Source: Candidatus Omnitrophota bacterium (GTDB taxonomy: Bacteria; Omnitrophota; Gorgyraeia; Gygaellales; Profunditerraquicolaceae). From it: a DNA stretch of 36,723 nt. The number at the start of each line of letters is the position of its first letter. The stretch's first letter is position 1. The stretch spans positions 1 through 36,723 of the forward strand of contig JADHYK010000005.1 of NCBI GenBank assembly GCA_016782485.1, given 5' to 3'. The notes under the pieces are model-generated. The model had not been told where the DNA came from and did not search any database. It was given only the letters and a program-made list of their open reading frames with translations. A program made the translations under genes and the position numbers. This document shows positions 35,780 through 36,723 of the stretch, in pieces.

Positions 35780-36679
35780 CTAAAATTTATGCCGGGCAAG
35801 ATAACGGAAGGCACTCAGCGCGGCTTTAGAGCCCTCGCCTGCGGCGATAATAATCTGTTTTTCCGGGACGTCGGTAACGTCCCCGGCAGCGAATACGCCG
35901 GCAAGGTTAGTTTCATTCCTGCAATTCACTTTGATTTCACCGGTTTCGTTCTTATCTATATCTTTGGTAAACTCCGAGTTGGGCACCAGGCCGATCTCCA
36001 CAAATATTCCCTGGACAGCAATGGTCTTCTCTTCGGCGCCCTGCCTTAATTTAATTCCATTGACAAATTGATCCCCGAGAATGGCCTCCACCCTGGAGTC
36101 ATTCAATATGGCGGCACGATCTCTGACCTGCTCCTGCATTACCGGGTCGGCACTGAGTGCGGGATTAATATTGATTATGCTTACCTGCCTGGCTATTTTT
36201 ATTAATTGTATGGCTGCATCCAAAGCAGAATTCCCTCCGCCGATAACCGCAACATCCTTGCCGGCAAATAAAGGGCCGTCGCAGGTAGCGCAATAAGTCA
36301 ACCCTTTGTTCTTAAATTCTTTTTCTCCGGGCACGCCCAGCTCCTTCGACTTCTTGCCTGAAGCAATAATTACCGTACGGGCCTCATATTCTGCCTTATC
36401 GGTTTTTAATACAACTTTATTACCGGCCTTCTTGAGCTCTTTGGCAGATTCACCCTCTTTTACAGCTATATTGAACTTGCGCATATGCTCTTCGAATTTC
36501 GCTGCCAATTCCGGGCCGGAGATAAACTGATAGCCGGTATAATTTTGGACCTCGCCGCTCCAGTTGGTCTGGCCGCCGATGTCTCCTGAGATTAGCAGAA
36601 AATCCATTTTCTTGCGGGCGGCATACACTGCAGCAGTAATGCCGGCGGGGCCGGCGCCTATAATAATCAGATCAAGCAT
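35780..36679 (-). CDS. trxB: Thioredoxin reductase (FAD/NAD(P)-dependent)
   Basis: IIGAGPAGITAAVYAARK; redox CATCDG; VIGGGNSALDAAIQL; GVFAAGDVTD. Confidence 0.93.
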   Translation of the reverse strand: MLDLIIIGAGPAGITAAVYAARKKMDFLLISGDIGGQTNWSGEVQNYTGYQFISGPELAAKFEEHMRKFNIAVKEGESAKELKKAGNKVVLKTDKAEYEARTVIIASGKKSKELGVPGEKEFKNKGLTYCATCDGPLFAGKDVAVIGGGNSALDAAIQLIKIARQVSIININPALSADPVMQEQVRDRAAILNDSRVEAILGDQFVNGIKLRQGAEEKTIAVQGIFVEIGLVPNSEFTKDIDKNETGEIKVNCRNETNLAGVFAAGDVTDVPEKQIIIAAGEGSKAALSAFRYLARHKF

Positions 36680-36681
36680 AT

Positions 36682-36723
36682 TTACTGGAGGCCTAATGCG
36701 GATTTTATCTTTTCTTTATCAAA
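36682..36723 (-). CDS. C-terminal fragment of an upstream gene, truncated by window edge
   Basis: In-frame FDKEKIKSALGLQ* ending 3 nt before trxB; product unknown. Confidence 0.5.
   Translation of the reverse strand, partial: FDKEKIKSALGLQ

Noticed and set aside
1-36723. CRISPR arrays, tRNA/rRNA genes, prophage, toxin-antitoxin or restriction/defence systems
   Set aside because: No regularly spaced direct repeats, no recognisable tRNA/rRNA sequence and no defence or phage proteins were seen.

Overview
This 36.7-kb window is nearly unidirectional: every well-supported gene is on the minus strand. It looks like an anaerobic Gram-negative-type bacterium, possibly an Omnitrophota-like lineage, though that placement is only an impression. 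Main content in transcription order (high to low coordinates): (i) a sulfur/Fe-S island with TrxB, an Rrf2 regulator, CysK, an Nfu-type protein, a DUF39 plus NIL-ferredoxin homocysteine-synthesis pair, LarE, NifS-type cysteine desulfurase, BirA and a GNAT-like protein; (ii) a TonB-dependent receptor, cold-shock protein, MnmA, NadA, RluA-type synthase, UppP, PfkB kinase and YqeY; (iii) a roughly 12-kb operon for a group-4 membrane [NiFe]-hydrogenase combined with an Mrp/Mnh antiporter module, two AsrA/AsrB-like NAD(P)H-reactive subunits and an embedded PhoU-like protein; (iv) an MFS transporter and a peptidoglycan-binding lipoprotein; (v) a GH1 plus NTE-like (cNMP/P-loop/patatin) pair behind a structured leader resembling a GEMM-I (c-di-GMP) riboswitch; (vi) two DUF3568-like lipoproteins, a MazG-like protein, a HycI-type hydrogenase maturation protease and PssA. 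The most notable observations are the hydrogenase/Mrp/AsrAB/PhoU composite operon with an 18-bp Rex/CRP-like operator, palindromic repeats inserted in frame inside two protein genes (mnmA and the NTE-like gene), the leader RNA with an apparently expanded arm, and a 0.5-kb island of large imperfect inverted repeats. All assignments come from reading motifs; no database search was run.
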